Notes: a model not told the origin generated them from the sequence alone. DNA of 64,000 bases from Hyphobacterium sp. CCMP332 (GCA_014323545.1 CP058647.1:3202001-3266000), one strand, 5' to 3'. Counted from the first letter of the stretch, positions 52,443 through 61,227 are shown. Translations and numbers: made by a program.

Positions 52443-54382
52443 TAATACAGTATTGTAGGTCGAATAAAAACAAGAAGTCTTGTATTACTTTTTGTATTTG
52501 ATCTTGCGCTAAAAATCCAATTCAAAACAGGTATTCTGGCCAAAATTGGAATTCCGGAGGCATTTTTTATTTTACTTTCCTCTTCTAGTCCACCTAAAAC
52601 AATCATTTCATTGTTTCTTACACGAATTAAGGAATTGAATTTTCGCGAGGCTTTTCCAGGAGGACCATTGGGTACAAAAGCTGGGGTAAAATCTGAAAAT
52701 TCAGCTGCAATATCCAATGTCACGTGTTCATTGGCAGAAACAATAGGATTGATAACAATATTGAGATCAGCACTAATTTCACGGTATTGTGGTGTCACAG
52801 TAGTCACGATGTTATTGGCACCTTGAATATTTTGTGTTTGTTCAAGGTAGAATTCCGTCCTTCCTATTGTTAAGGTAGCTTCATGACCATTTAATGTAGC
52901 CAGCTTCGGTGTTGACCGAATATTTATATTATTGTTTTGCTCCAAGGCCTTGAGATTGGTATAGAAATTGGGGTTTACCTTTCCAAGATTTATGATGTTT
53001 TTGCGTTCCAATTGATCCAATGCTCCATTAATTGAAGCCGAACTGAGAGTGAAATCTAATCCGGGTAAAAGGGTACCTCCATTGGGGATAGAATCAGAAA
53101 TACCGGCAGTAATTCCCGTTTGCAAGTCCCTTCCTTTATTGACGTCTATTACAATAACTTCGATTTGAACTACCGGAACAAGTCTATCGATTTCACGGAT
53201 AAAGGATTTGAGTTCGGTAATTTGAGGTCTTGATCCCGAAAGGAGTAAGCCATTGAGCTCATTAAATTCACGAATTTCAAGACCATTGGAAATGGCCTCC
53301 GGTATTATTTTGATTACATCGCTTGTAGATCGATACTTTAATTGAAGTAATTCAGATGCTCTAAGCCCTTCTTCATTTCTTCCTCCAATTACGTAGAGGT
53401 CATTATTTACACGGTATGTAAAATCAGTTGCATTTAAAATTAATTCTAAAAATGCATCGTGTTCCAAATCAACAATATGCAATGAAATCGGATCCTTTGG
53501 CTCCTGAATAAAAATATAGTTGTATCCGGATAGCTCAGATATAGAATTGAGTACCTGAATTAGAGGTTGATTAGAAATATTGGCGGATACAAAAACTAAA
53601 TTGTCGCGTTTTTCTACATGGATGTTCGTTCTGAAGTGATCTTGCCTGTATGTTGAAGTTCTACCATTGGTTTCCTTGTTGGCGTACCTTCTTTGAGGTT
53701 TAGCAGCAAATGATTGTTCAGCTGATTCAAGTAAATAAGCTTCTGCATCATTGATAGTGAGCAATAAATCATTTGAGAAAGCCAAGGCTTTAATGGCCTC
53801 TTTAAAATTCATTGACTCGACAAAACAGGATATTATTTGATCTTTAATTTCAGGAGCGGCAATTACATTTTTATTGCTCTGTCTGGCTATTTCTTTTAAT
53901 ACATTATAAAGAGTATCTCTTCGCACATCCAATTTGATAAGATCATTGTAAGCGGAATATTTGACAGTGAATTTTTGTGCCGGTTTTTGCTTTTCTTCCT
54001 TGAAGGGTTTAAAGGATAGAATACTGCCTATTATTTCTATTTCAAGACTGAATTCTCTGCATAGAAAAAGGATAATATTCAGGACTTTTTCATTTTTAAA
54101 ATTATTGCTGATGCTTCCATTTATTGAGGGATCGATATTGACATTCAATTCGACAAGTTCTGCCAATCCTCTTAAAAATTCCTGAATTGAGCTTTGAGAT
54201 ACAGAAAACTCTACCTTTTCATTAAGTCCCGGCAACTGATTTTCAGCGAGTTCAAGCAATTGCTTTTCAATGGCGGCAATTCTTAAGTCCTTATTTTTGT
54301 TTTCCTGTGCAGGAAGGGTTTGAATTAAATAAAAATAAAAGCAAACAAAAATGATAAATCGATATCGAAAATGGATATTCAA
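52442..54382 (-). CDS. gspD: Type II secretion secretin (GspD-like)
   Basis: A 646-residue outer-membrane channel subunit. Signal peptide (FIIFVCFYFYLIQTLPAQ), then N-domains including FSVSQSSIQEFLRGLAELVE and the second ISNQPLIQVLNSISELSGYN. The secretin core is VPVVQIEVIVIDVNKGRDLQ, STPKLATLNGHEATLTIGRT and the C-terminal MIVLGGLEEESKIKNASGIP with ILARIPVLNWIF. No lipobox is seen. It is followed by the gspL-like gene and preceded by gspE two bases away. Confidence 0.92.
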   Translation of the reverse strand: MNIHFRYRFIIFVCFYFYLIQTLPAQENKNKDLRIAAIEKQLLELAENQLPGLNEKVEFSVSQSSIQEFLRGLAELVELNVNIDPSINGSISNNFKNEKVLNIILFLCREFSLEIEIIGSILSFKPFKEEKQKPAQKFTVKYSAYNDLIKLDVRRDTLYNVLKEIARQSNKNVIAAPEIKDQIISCFVESMNFKEAIKALAFSNDLLLTINDAEAYLLESAEQSFAAKPQRRYANKETNGRTSTYRQDHFRTNIHVEKRDNLVFVSANISNQPLIQVLNSISELSGYNYIFIQEPKDPISLHIVDLEHDAFLELILNATDFTYRVNNDLYVIGGRNEEGLRASELLQLKYRSTSDVIKIIPEAISNGLEIREFNELNGLLLSGSRPQITELKSFIREIDRLVPVVQIEVIVIDVNKGRDLQTGITAGISDSIPNGGTLLPGLDFTLSSASINGALDQLERKNIINLGKVNPNFYTNLKALEQNNNINIRSTPKLATLNGHEATLTIGRTEFYLEQTQNIQGANNIVTTVTPQYREISADLNIVINPIVSANEHVTLDIAAEFSDFTPAFVPNGPPGKASRKFNSLIRVRNNEMIVLGGLEEESKIKNASGIPILARIPVLNWIFSARSNTKSNTRLLVFIRPTILY

Positions 54383-54384
54383 AT

Positions 54385-55806
54385 CTATTTTTCGATGATT
54401 AGTGGATAAATTTCCTCAAGACTTGTTTTGCCGGATTTTACAAGCTTGAGCGCATTTTCTGCAAGTGAAGTGGTGTTTGTCTCTTTAAGTATTTCACTTT
54501 CATTGTCATTTTCATTTTTAATATGATTCCTTAGAGATCCATTAATACTGAGTATTTCAAAGAGGGCCTGTCTACCTTTGTATCCAGTTTGATAACAATG
54601 GTTGCAGCCTATCGGAGAATAGGTTTTCGTACTCTCCAAATACTTTAGCCAATTAGCAGGTAATTCGTTTTTGTCAATGGAATTTTCCGATTTACATTTA
54701 TTACAAAGCACACGGACTAATCTTTGTGCTATTGAAAGACGCAAGGTGCCTGCAATTAAAAATACAGGAATACCCATATCTCTAAGTCTTGAAACTGTTG
54801 ACCAGGCAGAATTCGTATGAATAGTTGACAATACAAGATGACCGGTAAGTGAAGCTCTCACAGCCATATTCGCAGTTTCCTTATCGCGTATTTCGCCGAC
54901 CATAATTATATCGGGATCCTGTCTTAAAAATGATTTTAAAGCTTTTGCAAAACCCAAACCAATACTTTCCTTTAATTGAACCTGATTGATGCCATTGAGT
55001 GTATATTCAACAGGATCTTCAATTGTCAGAATATTGCTTTCATCGGAATTAAGTTCATTGAGACAGGCATAAAGTGTACTGGTTTTTCCTGACCCTGTAG
55101 GGCCCGATATTAGTATTATTCCATTCTGTTTTTTTAGACTCTTCTTTAAAATCAACAATTGATCATCGTCCAATCCGATTGAGTCAATTTTGAATTTATC
55201 ACCTTCTTTATTTAATAATCTCAGGACAATTTTTTCACCTAGAATTGTGGGTGTAATACTGACACGGATATCAATGGATGAATTTTTCAAAACAATTTGA
55301 AATCTGCCGTCTTGGGGAAGTCTTTTTTCAGAGATATTGAGATTTGACTTTATCTTGAGTTTATTAACCAGGGCCGGATAGCTTCTTTTTTCAAAGCGAT
55401 ACCTTTCAATCAATTTTCCATCAATTCTGAACCTTATCCTCGCATGGTTTTCTGCAATTTCAATATGAATATCACTGGACTTGAGTCTTTTTGCTTCGAG
55501 AATTAAAGCTTGAATATCACTTTGCTGCAAAAATGAATTGTTATTATCTAAAATATTTGATTTTCTATAATGCTTTTCAAGAGCCAGTTCCATAAGCTTT
55601 TGGTCGATTTGGTGAAAGGCAATTTTAGAATTCAACAAAATTTCGAGTTCTCTACCGGTTTTATTTGATTCCGGATTGTCAGTAAGGCATAAAATGGAGT
55701 TGCTATTTTTTTCAAATGGAATTGATCTGTACATCCATGCCATTTCATTTGAAATAAGTCTAAGAATTTCGGGGTCAATTCGCGCAATATCGTCCCGACT
55801 TATCAA
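54385..55806 (-). CDS. gspE: Type II secretion/type IV pilus assembly ATPase (GspE/PilB)
   Basis: A 473-residue cytoplasmic motor ATPase. Motifs in order: KRLPQDGRFQIVLKNSSIDI, Walker A ISGPTGSGKTSTLYA, Asp box TIEDPVEYTLNGINQVQL, Walker B DPDIIMVGEIRDKETA, His box LTGHLVLSTIHTNSAWSTVS and a zinc tetracysteine (VLCNKCKSEN and GCNHCYQTGYKGR). The starting codon is TTG 55806, overlapping the peptidase stop. The N1 domain is short. Confidence 0.94.
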   Translation of the reverse strand: MISRDDIARIDPEILRLISNEMAWMYRSIPFEKNSNSILCLTDNPESNKTGRELEILLNSKIAFHQIDQKLMELALEKHYRKSNILDNNNSFLQQSDIQALILEAKRLKSSDIHIEIAENHARIRFRIDGKLIERYRFEKRSYPALVNKLKIKSNLNISEKRLPQDGRFQIVLKNSSIDIRVSITPTILGEKIVLRLLNKEGDKFKIDSIGLDDDQLLILKKSLKKQNGIILISGPTGSGKTSTLYACLNELNSDESNILTIEDPVEYTLNGINQVQLKESIGLGFAKALKSFLRQDPDIIMVGEIRDKETANMAVRASLTGHLVLSTIHTNSAWSTVSRLRDMGIPVFLIAGTLRLSIAQRLVRVLCNKCKSENSIDKNELPANWLKYLESTKTYSPIGCNHCYQTGYKGRQALFEILSINGSLRNHIKNENDNESEILKETNTTSLAENALKLVKSGKTSLEEIYPLIIEK

Positions 55807-56294
55807 AATATTAGATTATTAAAGCTTTGAATTATTTTGAAACCATTTATCCATAGGAAAATGGTAGGTATAAAAAGCAGGGCCTGAAACCCAGCCAAAG
55901 GAATTGGATATGTTTTATTTTGAATACAAAAGGGTAAAAAGATAATCAGACAAATCAAAAATGACCCACTTAAAAAAACGATATAGTGATTGAGATTAAA
56001 GAATGGACTAATGCATACCAGAAATAGAATATCCCCGGCTCCCAATTGTTGTTTGACCTTTCTATAATCAGAGTATTTTAAGATAAAATAAATAGCAACC
56101 AGAGCGAGTGAAACAATGAGGAAAAGCAAGTTAAGGCCAATTCTCCAGACAAGCTGATAAATGCTATGACTATTGTCTATGAAAATTCCCGAGATAAAAA
56201 CAGCAGGAAATAAAAAGACATTGACTTTTCGTTCCTTGAAGTCTTGAAAAGCAATAATAAGTGAGGTAATAACCGATGCTAAAACTGCTACCAT
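55803..56294 (-). CDS. Prepilin peptidase (A24 family), methylase domain absent
   Basis: A 163-residue membrane protein with about six helices. The two catalytic Asp are in FQDFKERKVNVFLFP and GAGDILFLVCISPFF (GxGD). The N-terminal methyltransferase domain of full-size PilD/GspO is missing, as in TadV/CpaA and many Bacteroidota enzymes. It sits one base after the pseudopilin gene that it should process. Confidence 0.88.
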   Translation of the reverse strand: MVAVLASVITSLIIAFQDFKERKVNVFLFPAVFISGIFIDNSHSIYQLVWRIGLNLLFLIVSLALVAIYFILKYSDYRKVKQQLGAGDILFLVCISPFFNLNHYIVFLSGSFLICLIIFLPFCIQNKTYPIPLAGFQALLFIPTIFLWINGFKIIQSFNNLIF

Positions 56295-56295
56295 G

Positions 56296-56718
56296 TCAGT
56301 CTTTCTTAATTTCCACCAAATTTTTATTATGATCTATTTCCCAGATATTGTATTCACCATCACCGTCAAAATCAACGACAGCAGTAGCTCTGGCCAAAAA
56401 TGAATTGACCCCTGAATTGACTATTTCAATTTTATAGTTTGCGGTTCCTTTGTTATCGGTTACTAGCCCGGCTTGCTCGAAAGAGATTTTATTCAAGTCT
56501 GAACTGAATTTTGAATATTCCATGTAGTGCAGTTTCTGAAGATTATACAAATGCTCAAGCTGAAGTTTTGCCTCAGTACTCTTTGCTTTTGATATTAAAG
56601 GCATTAGTCTTGGGAGGGAAAGAAGTACCAATATTCCAACGATAACCAGGACTATTAATAACTCTTGTAATGTAAAAGCCCTTATTAGATGTGTGTTTTT
56701 TTTAATTGATTTTATCAC
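56296..56718 (-). CDS. gspG: Major pseudopilin (GspG-like)
   Basis: A 140-residue protein with the class III prepilin signal HLIRAFTLQELLIVLVIVGI: cleavage is expected between Ala and Phe, with Ala at -1 in place of the usual Gly, and Glu at +5. The hydrophobic helix continues VLLSLPRLMPLI. The C-terminal part ends DFDGDGEYNIWEIDHNKNLV, a Ca-binding-like Asp loop as in GspG. First gene of the operon. The usual promoter boxes could not be placed in 56719-56923. Confidence 0.88.
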   Translation of the reverse strand: MIKSIKKNTHLIRAFTLQELLIVLVIVGILVLLSLPRLMPLISKAKSTEAKLQLEHLYNLQKLHYMEYSKFSSDLNKISFEQAGLVTDNKGTANYKIEIVNSGVNSFLARATAVVDFDGDGEYNIWEIDHNKNLVEIKKD

Positions 56719-56923
56719 CGGACCGTATTTGTAATTTGATTATTAAATACACTGTAATCACTAAACTAATTGAGAAATAAACTGTTGAATCACAGAATGT
56801 GTGAAGAGCCCTAAATAATTAGTGATGGACTTTTATTTAGGTAGGAAAAATTTTGGTTTGATTAAAAAAAGTCAGAAAACTGTGACAAAAACTAATTTTA
56901 GTCCAATTTTGTAAATCAATTAG

Positions 56924-57871
56924 ATGCTTGTAACAAAAAAGATATTGGTAGGGCTGGATGGCTCGGCGATGGATCAAACCCTGATCTCATTTATCAATTA
57001 CATTCTTTTATCCTCTCCCGTTGAGCATATTTACTTTTTAAATGTGATCAACAAAGTTCAACATTTGGCTGATGATGGCATTCAGGCTAAAAAAATTGAT
57101 GAGGCTGCCATTAAGATCAGGAAGGAAAAATTAGGCCAGAAAATTGAAGAAGGCATAAAGAATCGCAGCCATGCTCAAATGCATATTGAGGTGATCAAAG
57201 GCAATCCTGTGAAAGAATTTCTTCAGTTTATGGAAGAAGAAGACATTGATATTGTCATCACGGGAAGAAAAAAAGATTTGGCCGGGGGAGGTGTTCTTAA
57301 CAAAAAACTCGCCAGAAGAGCCGCATGCAATTTGATTGTCATTCCGGAAAGTTATACGCCGGGATTAAAAAAGCTTTTGGTACCTGTAGATGTGGCTCAT
57401 TTTAATATTGATGCCTTAGCTGATTACAGCAAACAAGCCATTGAGTATGCAATTTATGTATCGAGAAGTAATAACAATCAAGTCGAAATAGTTTGTCAAA
57501 ATGTATATTCCGTGCCTACGGGATTTCACAGCACGGGTAAAACCTATGAACAGTTTGGTGAGATAATGCGGGAAAATTCAGTCAAAGCCTTCGAATCCTG
57601 GTTAAAGACCATTGATCATGAAGGCGTTCCAATTAAGCCCGTTTACAGCTTAAAGAAAGACTTGAGCTATGGTGAAATAATCAGAAAAACGGCAGAAGAA
57701 CAGGATATTGACGGAATAATTATTGGGGCTAAAGGAAGGTCTTCATCATCTTCAATATTTATGTCTTCATCGGCTGAAGATCTTATCCGTAATATTGATT
57801 ATCTACCCCTTACCATCGTAAGGCCAAAAGGCGTTACTGTTGGATTCTTCTCTTCTCTTAGAGAGCTTTAA
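56924..57871 (+). CDS. Tandem universal stress protein (UspA family)
   Basis: A 315-residue protein with two Usp domains. Domain 1 starts KKILVGLDGSAMDQTLISFI and ends EEEDIDIVITGRKKDLAGGG; domain 2 starts GLKKLLVPVDVAHF and ends DGIIIGAKGRSSSSSIFMSS, where the G(x)G-type ATP-binding loop is partly kept (IGAKGRSSSSS). Free-standing gene, divergent from the type II secretion operon. Ligand binding and role in stress are inferred from family. Confidence 0.9.
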   Translation: MLVTKKILVGLDGSAMDQTLISFINYILLSSPVEHIYFLNVINKVQHLADDGIQAKKIDEAAIKIRKEKLGQKIEEGIKNRSHAQMHIEVIKGNPVKEFLQFMEEEDIDIVITGRKKDLAGGGVLNKKLARRAACNLIVIPESYTPGLKKLLVPVDVAHFNIDALADYSKQAIEYAIYVSRSNNNQVEIVCQNVYSVPTGFHSTGKTYEQFGEIMRENSVKAFESWLKTIDHEGVPIKPVYSLKKDLSYGEIIRKTAEEQDIDGIIIGAKGRSSSSSIFMSSSAEDLIRNIDYLPLTIVRPKGVTVGFFSSLREL

Positions 57872-57924
57872 TTCTATTCTATATTATTGATTTTCTAATG
57901 ATCAGAGTTATTCAGAACAAAGGC

Positions 57925-57985
57925 TAACCCCCATCAGAGTCATTCGGAGAAGACTCTGATTGAGAATTGACTAGCATCGATTCCT
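57925..57985. repeat. Dispersed repeat, copy at 57.9 kb
   Basis: Sixty-one bases that differ from 35119-35179 at two positions only. CAGAGTC/GACTCTG is a perfect seven-base hairpin here. The stretch 57986-58138 after it has further repeat-like text (CTTGGAATCTCC) but no gene. Confidence 0.85.
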
Positions 57986-58138
57986 CAAATTCAAACCATA
58001 CCAAAAGAATCGTCATTCCAAGACGAGTGAACCCGAAAGTCTCGAAGAGTACTTAGGGAAGGGAGTTCTTGGAATCTCCTGTATTAATCGCAATCTGAAT
58101 AATTGAAAAAAGACCCTGATTGCGAATTGACTTCGTCG

Positions 58139-58657
58139 ATTCCTGAAGGGGAGGCCTTACACTGACAAAAAGATCCACTTCGTGTCTCATTTATTATCCA
58201 TCGATGAATAATTAACCTTAAAACACAAATTTTATTTGCCAACCTTTTTGCTATCCCCGCACAAGATGCGGGGTCTAAAAAGGAGAATTGACTAACGTCG
58301 ATTCCTAAGGGGGAGGCCATACACTGACAAAAAGATCCACTTCGTGTCTCATTTATTATCCATCGATGAATAATTAACCTTAAAACACAAATTTTATTTG
58401 CCAACCTTTTTGCTATCCCCGCACAAGATGCGGGGTCTAAAAAGGAAAATTGACTGACGTCGATTCCTAAGGGGGAGGCCATACACTGACAAAAAGATCC
58501 ACTTCGTGTCTCATTTATTATCCATCGATGAATAATTAACCTTAAAACACAAATTTTATTTGCCAACCTTTTTGCTATCCCCGCACAAGATGCGGGGTCT
58601 AAAAAGGAGAATTGACTAACGTCGATTCCTAAGGGGGAGGCCATACACTGACAAAAG
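58139..58657. repeat. 162-bp tandem repeat, three units plus a partial fourth
   Basis: ATTCCT(A/G)AGGGGGAGGCC-type starts are found at 58139, 58301, 58463 and 58625, exactly 162 bases apart. Each unit has GAATTGACT..CGTCGATTCC at the join and a CCCCGCA..TGCGGGG hairpin inside, both also present at 35.1-35.4 kb. Units 2 and 3 are nearly identical; unit 1 is slightly different. The long minus-strand frame through it is a by-product of 162 being divisible by three. Confidence 0.9.
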
Positions 58658-58732
58658 ACCCGTTATACGGATCTACTATTATTTTTTCGCAACACAGCTG
58701 AAATAAATTTCGCTACGTCACTCAAAAATAAT

Positions 58733-58754
58733 AAAGCCCCTTGCGGGGCTTTTT
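58733..58754 (-). terminator. Terminator of tRNA-Met
   Basis: AAAGCCCC (58733-58740) pairs with GGGGCTTT (58745-58752), loop TTGC, with T-rich tracts on both sides. It ends the minus-strand tRNA transcript about ten bases after the tRNA. Confidence 0.85.
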
Positions 58755-58762
58755 CGTCAGTG

Positions 58763-58836
58763 TAGCGAGGAGGGGAATTGAACCCCTGACCTCAGGGTTA
58801 TGAATCCTGCGCTCTAACCACCTGAGCTACCTCGCC
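58763..58836 (-). tRNA. tRNA-Met (anticodon CAT)
   Basis: The minus strand folds as a tRNA of 74 bases: acceptor GGCGAGG/CCTCGCT (first pair G-U), D arm GCTC...GAGC, anticodon loop TTCATAA, T arm AGGGG-TTCAATT-CCCCT, discriminator A; CCA is not encoded. The anticodon stem has one A-C mismatch next to the loop. CAT anticodon allows Met elongator or, if lysidine-modified, Ile; the acceptor and TA at 8-9 favour elongator Met. Confidence 0.93.
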
Positions 58837-58849
58837 ATTTGAAATATGC

Positions 58850-58874
58850 AATAAAAAAACCCTTCAGCAGGGTT
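58850..58874 (-). terminator. Terminator-like hairpin between promoter and tRNA-Met
   Basis: On the minus strand AACCCT and AGGGTT (58858-58863 with 58869-58874) form a stem with a five-base loop, followed by seven T. It is downstream of the promoter and ~15 bases upstream of the mature tRNA. Confidence 0.6.
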
Positions 58875-58889
58875 AGGTGATTGCGAGTG

Positions 58890-58922
58890 CAAAACTATAC
58901 ATTCCTTCCTTTCATATACAAA
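58890..58922 (-). promoter_or_regulatory. Promoter of tRNA-Met (TTTG-21-TAGTTTTG)
   Basis: Minus strand: TTTG (complement of 58919-58922), 21 bases, TAGTTTTG (complement of 58890-58897), a perfect match to the consensus. It is about 55 bases before the tRNA. Confidence 0.65.
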
Positions 58923-58989
58923 TGTTTGCAAAAAGTTTTTTTTATTGGCCAATTGTTGTACTTTTTCGCGCATTCCTAACAAAGTAGAA

Positions 58990-59388
58990 ATGGCAAAACG
59001 CAAGTTTGAATTTGAATTTGAAATAAATGCTTCCGGTAAGCTTCTATACCCTTATATAGCAACACCCGGTGGATTGGAGGAGTGGTTTGCAGACAATGTC
59101 ATAATAGATGCAGATAAGAACTACAATTTGGTTTGGGATGAAGAGGATCATTTCGCCAAAATTGCTTCTCAGAAAATGCACAAACATGTGAAATTTGAAT
59201 TTCTGGATGAAAGCAAAAAACCTATAGAAGATCCAAATTATATTGAATTCACACTGGCCAAAAACGAGATGACCGAAACCTATTATCTTCAGATTAGTGA
59301 TTACTGCGAAGAAGATAATGAAGAAGATGAGCTTTATGAACTATGGGAATCCATGGTAAATGAACTCAAGAGCATTGTCGGTGGTTAA
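58990..59388 (+). CDS. START-like domain protein (Bacteroidota AHSA1-related)
   Basis: A 132-residue acidic soluble protein: KRKFEFEFEINASGKLLYPY, ATPGGLEEWFADNVIIDADK, VWDEEDHFAKI and the end EDELYELWESMVNELKSIVG. The layout is that of the Aha1/START-like fold with a hydrophobic cavity. Widely conserved in this phylum, function not established. The start ATG 58990 fits the family; a longer frame from TTG 58945 is not used. Eight bases separate it from the next gene, so the two are probably one operon. Confidence 0.85.
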   Translation: MAKRKFEFEFEINASGKLLYPYIATPGGLEEWFADNVIIDADKNYNLVWDEEDHFAKIASQKMHKHVKFEFLDESKKPIEDPNYIEFTLAKNEMTETYYLQISDYCEEDNEEDELYELWESMVNELKSIVGG

Positions 59389-59396
59389 AACCTCTG

Positions 59397-60833
59397 ATGA
59401 GAAAGATAGATAAACTTGTCTTCAAGGCTTTTGCCGGGCCTTTTGCAATTACTTTTTGCGTCGTAGTCTTTATTTTCCTTACCCAGTTTCTCATGAATTA
59501 CTTCGATGAGCTGATTGGCAAGGACCTGGGCTTTTTGGTGTATGCAAGATTGATTTTTTATTTCTCTCTGACCATGACACCGGTGGCTCTTCCACTGGCA
59601 ATTCTTCTCGCCTGTCTGATAACATTTGGAAATTTGGGTGAACACTTTGAACTCACTGCCATAAAAAGCGCAGGCATATCTCTGACCAGGGTTTTATACC
59701 CAATGCTCTTCTTTTCAATAGCTATGGTTTTCGTTTCCTTTTGGTTCAATAATAATTTAATCCCCAAAGTCAATTTAAAAGCATACAGCCTGCTTTACGA
59801 TATCCGACAGAAAAAACCCGCACTTGATTTCAAAGACGGTATTTTTTATAATGGAATCCCCAACTACAGCATAAAAGTTCAACACAAAGATCCGGAAACT
59901 CAGGAATTGAGCGGTGTTCTGATATACGATCATTCTGAAGGCAAAGGCAATACTAAAGTCATTCTCGCTGACCGGGGGTATATGGAAACTTTAAACGATG
60001 GAAGCTACCTCAAGTTGACTCTTTTTGATGGGAATATGTACAACCAAAACAAACCCAAAATAAGAAGAAAAAACAACGAACAGTATTCCAAAATGGCTTT
60101 TGCAAAAAATGAAATCATGTTCCCGCTTCAATCCTTTGACTTTCAAAGGACCGATGAAAACTTATTCAAACCGCACAGGGTGATGAACAATGTTGAAGAG
60201 TTAAACACCAAGGTAGATTCGTTCAGAGCGGCCAAATCAAAACTTCAGGGGACTTTTATTAATAATATAAAATCGTTCTATTCTTATAATCTTAAGCACG
60301 AAAAGTTTTTAAAACGAAATATCAATACTGAACCCTATGATAAAAATGGGGATTTCTACTTTTTTGATGAATCAGATGAAAACAACATATTAAGAACTGC
60401 CACCACACAAGCCAGAAATATAAAGAGTTTCACCAATGCTTATTCAGAGCAAATGATCAACAGAGATAAGGAGATTGCTTCGCATGTGGTTGAGAAATAT
60501 AAAAAATTCACTTTTGCCGTTGCTTGTCTGGTGATGTTTCTCATTGGCGCTCCGCTGGGAGCCATAATTAAAAAAGGAGGATTGGGTGTGCCCGTGTTGG
60601 TTGCGATAATGTTTTTTGTGTTTTATCATGTTATGAGTATCACCGGTGAAAAGCTGGCCAAAGAGAGTTTGGTAAGTATTCCACAGGCCATGTGGACCTC
60701 TAATATTGTCCTTTTTATTATTGGATTATTCTTTTTGTATAAGGCGCGAAGAGACTCTGCCTTATTCGACGGAGATTATTACCGTGTAATATTTGACAAG
60801 GTCTCAAATTTGTTCAAAGGAATTAAGTCTTAA
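59397..60833 (+). CDS. LptF/LptG-family permease (YjgP/YjgQ)
   Basis: A 478-residue inner-membrane subunit of the LPS transport ABC system. Three N-terminal helices (FAGPFAITFCVVVFIFLTQF, LTMTPVALPLAILLACLITF, MLFFSIAMVFVSFWFNNNLI), a large periplasmic jellyroll (about residues 115-370) and three C-terminal helices (FAVACLVMFLIGAPLGAIIK, KGGLGVPVLVAIMFFVFYHV, TSNIVLFIIGLFFLYKA). The GAPLGAIIKKGGLGVPV signature is diagnostic. Whether it acts as F or G is not decidable; the other subunit is elsewhere. Confidence 0.92.
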   Translation: MRKIDKLVFKAFAGPFAITFCVVVFIFLTQFLMNYFDELIGKDLGFLVYARLIFYFSLTMTPVALPLAILLACLITFGNLGEHFELTAIKSAGISLTRVLYPMLFFSIAMVFVSFWFNNNLIPKVNLKAYSLLYDIRQKKPALDFKDGIFYNGIPNYSIKVQHKDPETQELSGVLIYDHSEGKGNTKVILADRGYMETLNDGSYLKLTLFDGNMYNQNKPKIRRKNNEQYSKMAFAKNEIMFPLQSFDFQRTDENLFKPHRVMNNVEELNTKVDSFRAAKSKLQGTFINNIKSFYSYNLKHEKFLKRNINTEPYDKNGDFYFFDESDENNILRTATTQARNIKSFTNAYSEQMINRDKEIASHVVEKYKKFTFAVACLVMFLIGAPLGAIIKKGGLGVPVLVAIMFFVFYHVMSITGEKLAKESLVSIPQAMWTSNIVLFIIGLFFLYKARRDSALFDGDYYRVIFDKVSNLFKGIKS

Positions 60834-60836
60834 ACT

Positions 60837-60866
60837 TTTGATTAATAGTAGAATTGGTTAATTTTG
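60837..60866 (+). promoter_or_regulatory. Promoter of rpsO (TTTG-18-TAATTTTG)
   Basis: TTTG at 60837-60840, 18 bases, TAATTTTG at 60859-60866 (perfect -7 box). Gives a ~45-base leader for rpsO. Confidence 0.75.
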
Positions 60867-60915
60867 CGAGCTATTTCACAGAATAAGATAAAAAAAGAAG
60901 AATAAAGATTAGAAG

Positions 60916-61185
60916 ATGTCGATTACAAAAGAAGAAAAAGCAAAAGTATTTGCAGAATTTGGTTCTAGCAAAACAGACACAGGTTCAGCTGAAGGCCAAA
61001 TAGCTCTATTTACAACAAGAATAAAGAACCTGACTGATCACCTTAAGACCAATAAAAAAGACTATTCCTCAAGAAGAGGTTTACTACAACTCGTTGGTAA
61101 GCGTAAGAAAATGCTTAAATACTTACAGCACACGGATATAGAAAGATACCGTGCCATAATTTCCAAATTGGATCTTAGAAAGTAA
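60916..61185 (+). CDS. rpsO: 30S ribosomal protein S15
   Basis: An 89-residue protein with the S15 pattern: SSKTDTGSAEGQIALFTTRI, LTDHLKTNKKDYSSRRGLLQ, LVGKRKKMLKYLQHTDIERY. Binds 16S rRNA h20-h22 during 30S assembly. Next to pnp as in many bacteria, but with its own promoter and terminator. Confidence 0.98.
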   Translation: MSITKEEKAKVFAEFGSSKTDTGSAEGQIALFTTRIKNLTDHLKTNKKDYSSRRGLLQLVGKRKKMLKYLQHTDIERYRAIISKLDLRK

Positions 61186-61195
61186 TTTTAATAAG

Positions 61196-61227
61196 ATAAG
61201 GGGACGAGATGTTCCCTTATTCTTTTT
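61196..61227 (+). terminator. Terminator between rpsO and pnp
   Basis: ATAAGGGGA (61196-61204) pairs with TTCCCTTAT (61212-61220) with one G-U pair and a seven-base loop, followed by TCTTTTT. Leaves pnp to partial read-through or an own start. Confidence 0.75.

Noticed and set aside
58084-58644. A 186-codon minus-strand frame with three identical 54-residue repeats
   Set aside because: It follows from a 162-bp tandem DNA repeat whose period is divisible by three; the units contain palindromes also found in non-coding DNA at 35 kb, and no start context or known domain supports a protein.
58139-58657. CRISPR array
   Set aside because: The units are contiguous and 162 bases long without unique spacers, and no cas genes are present.
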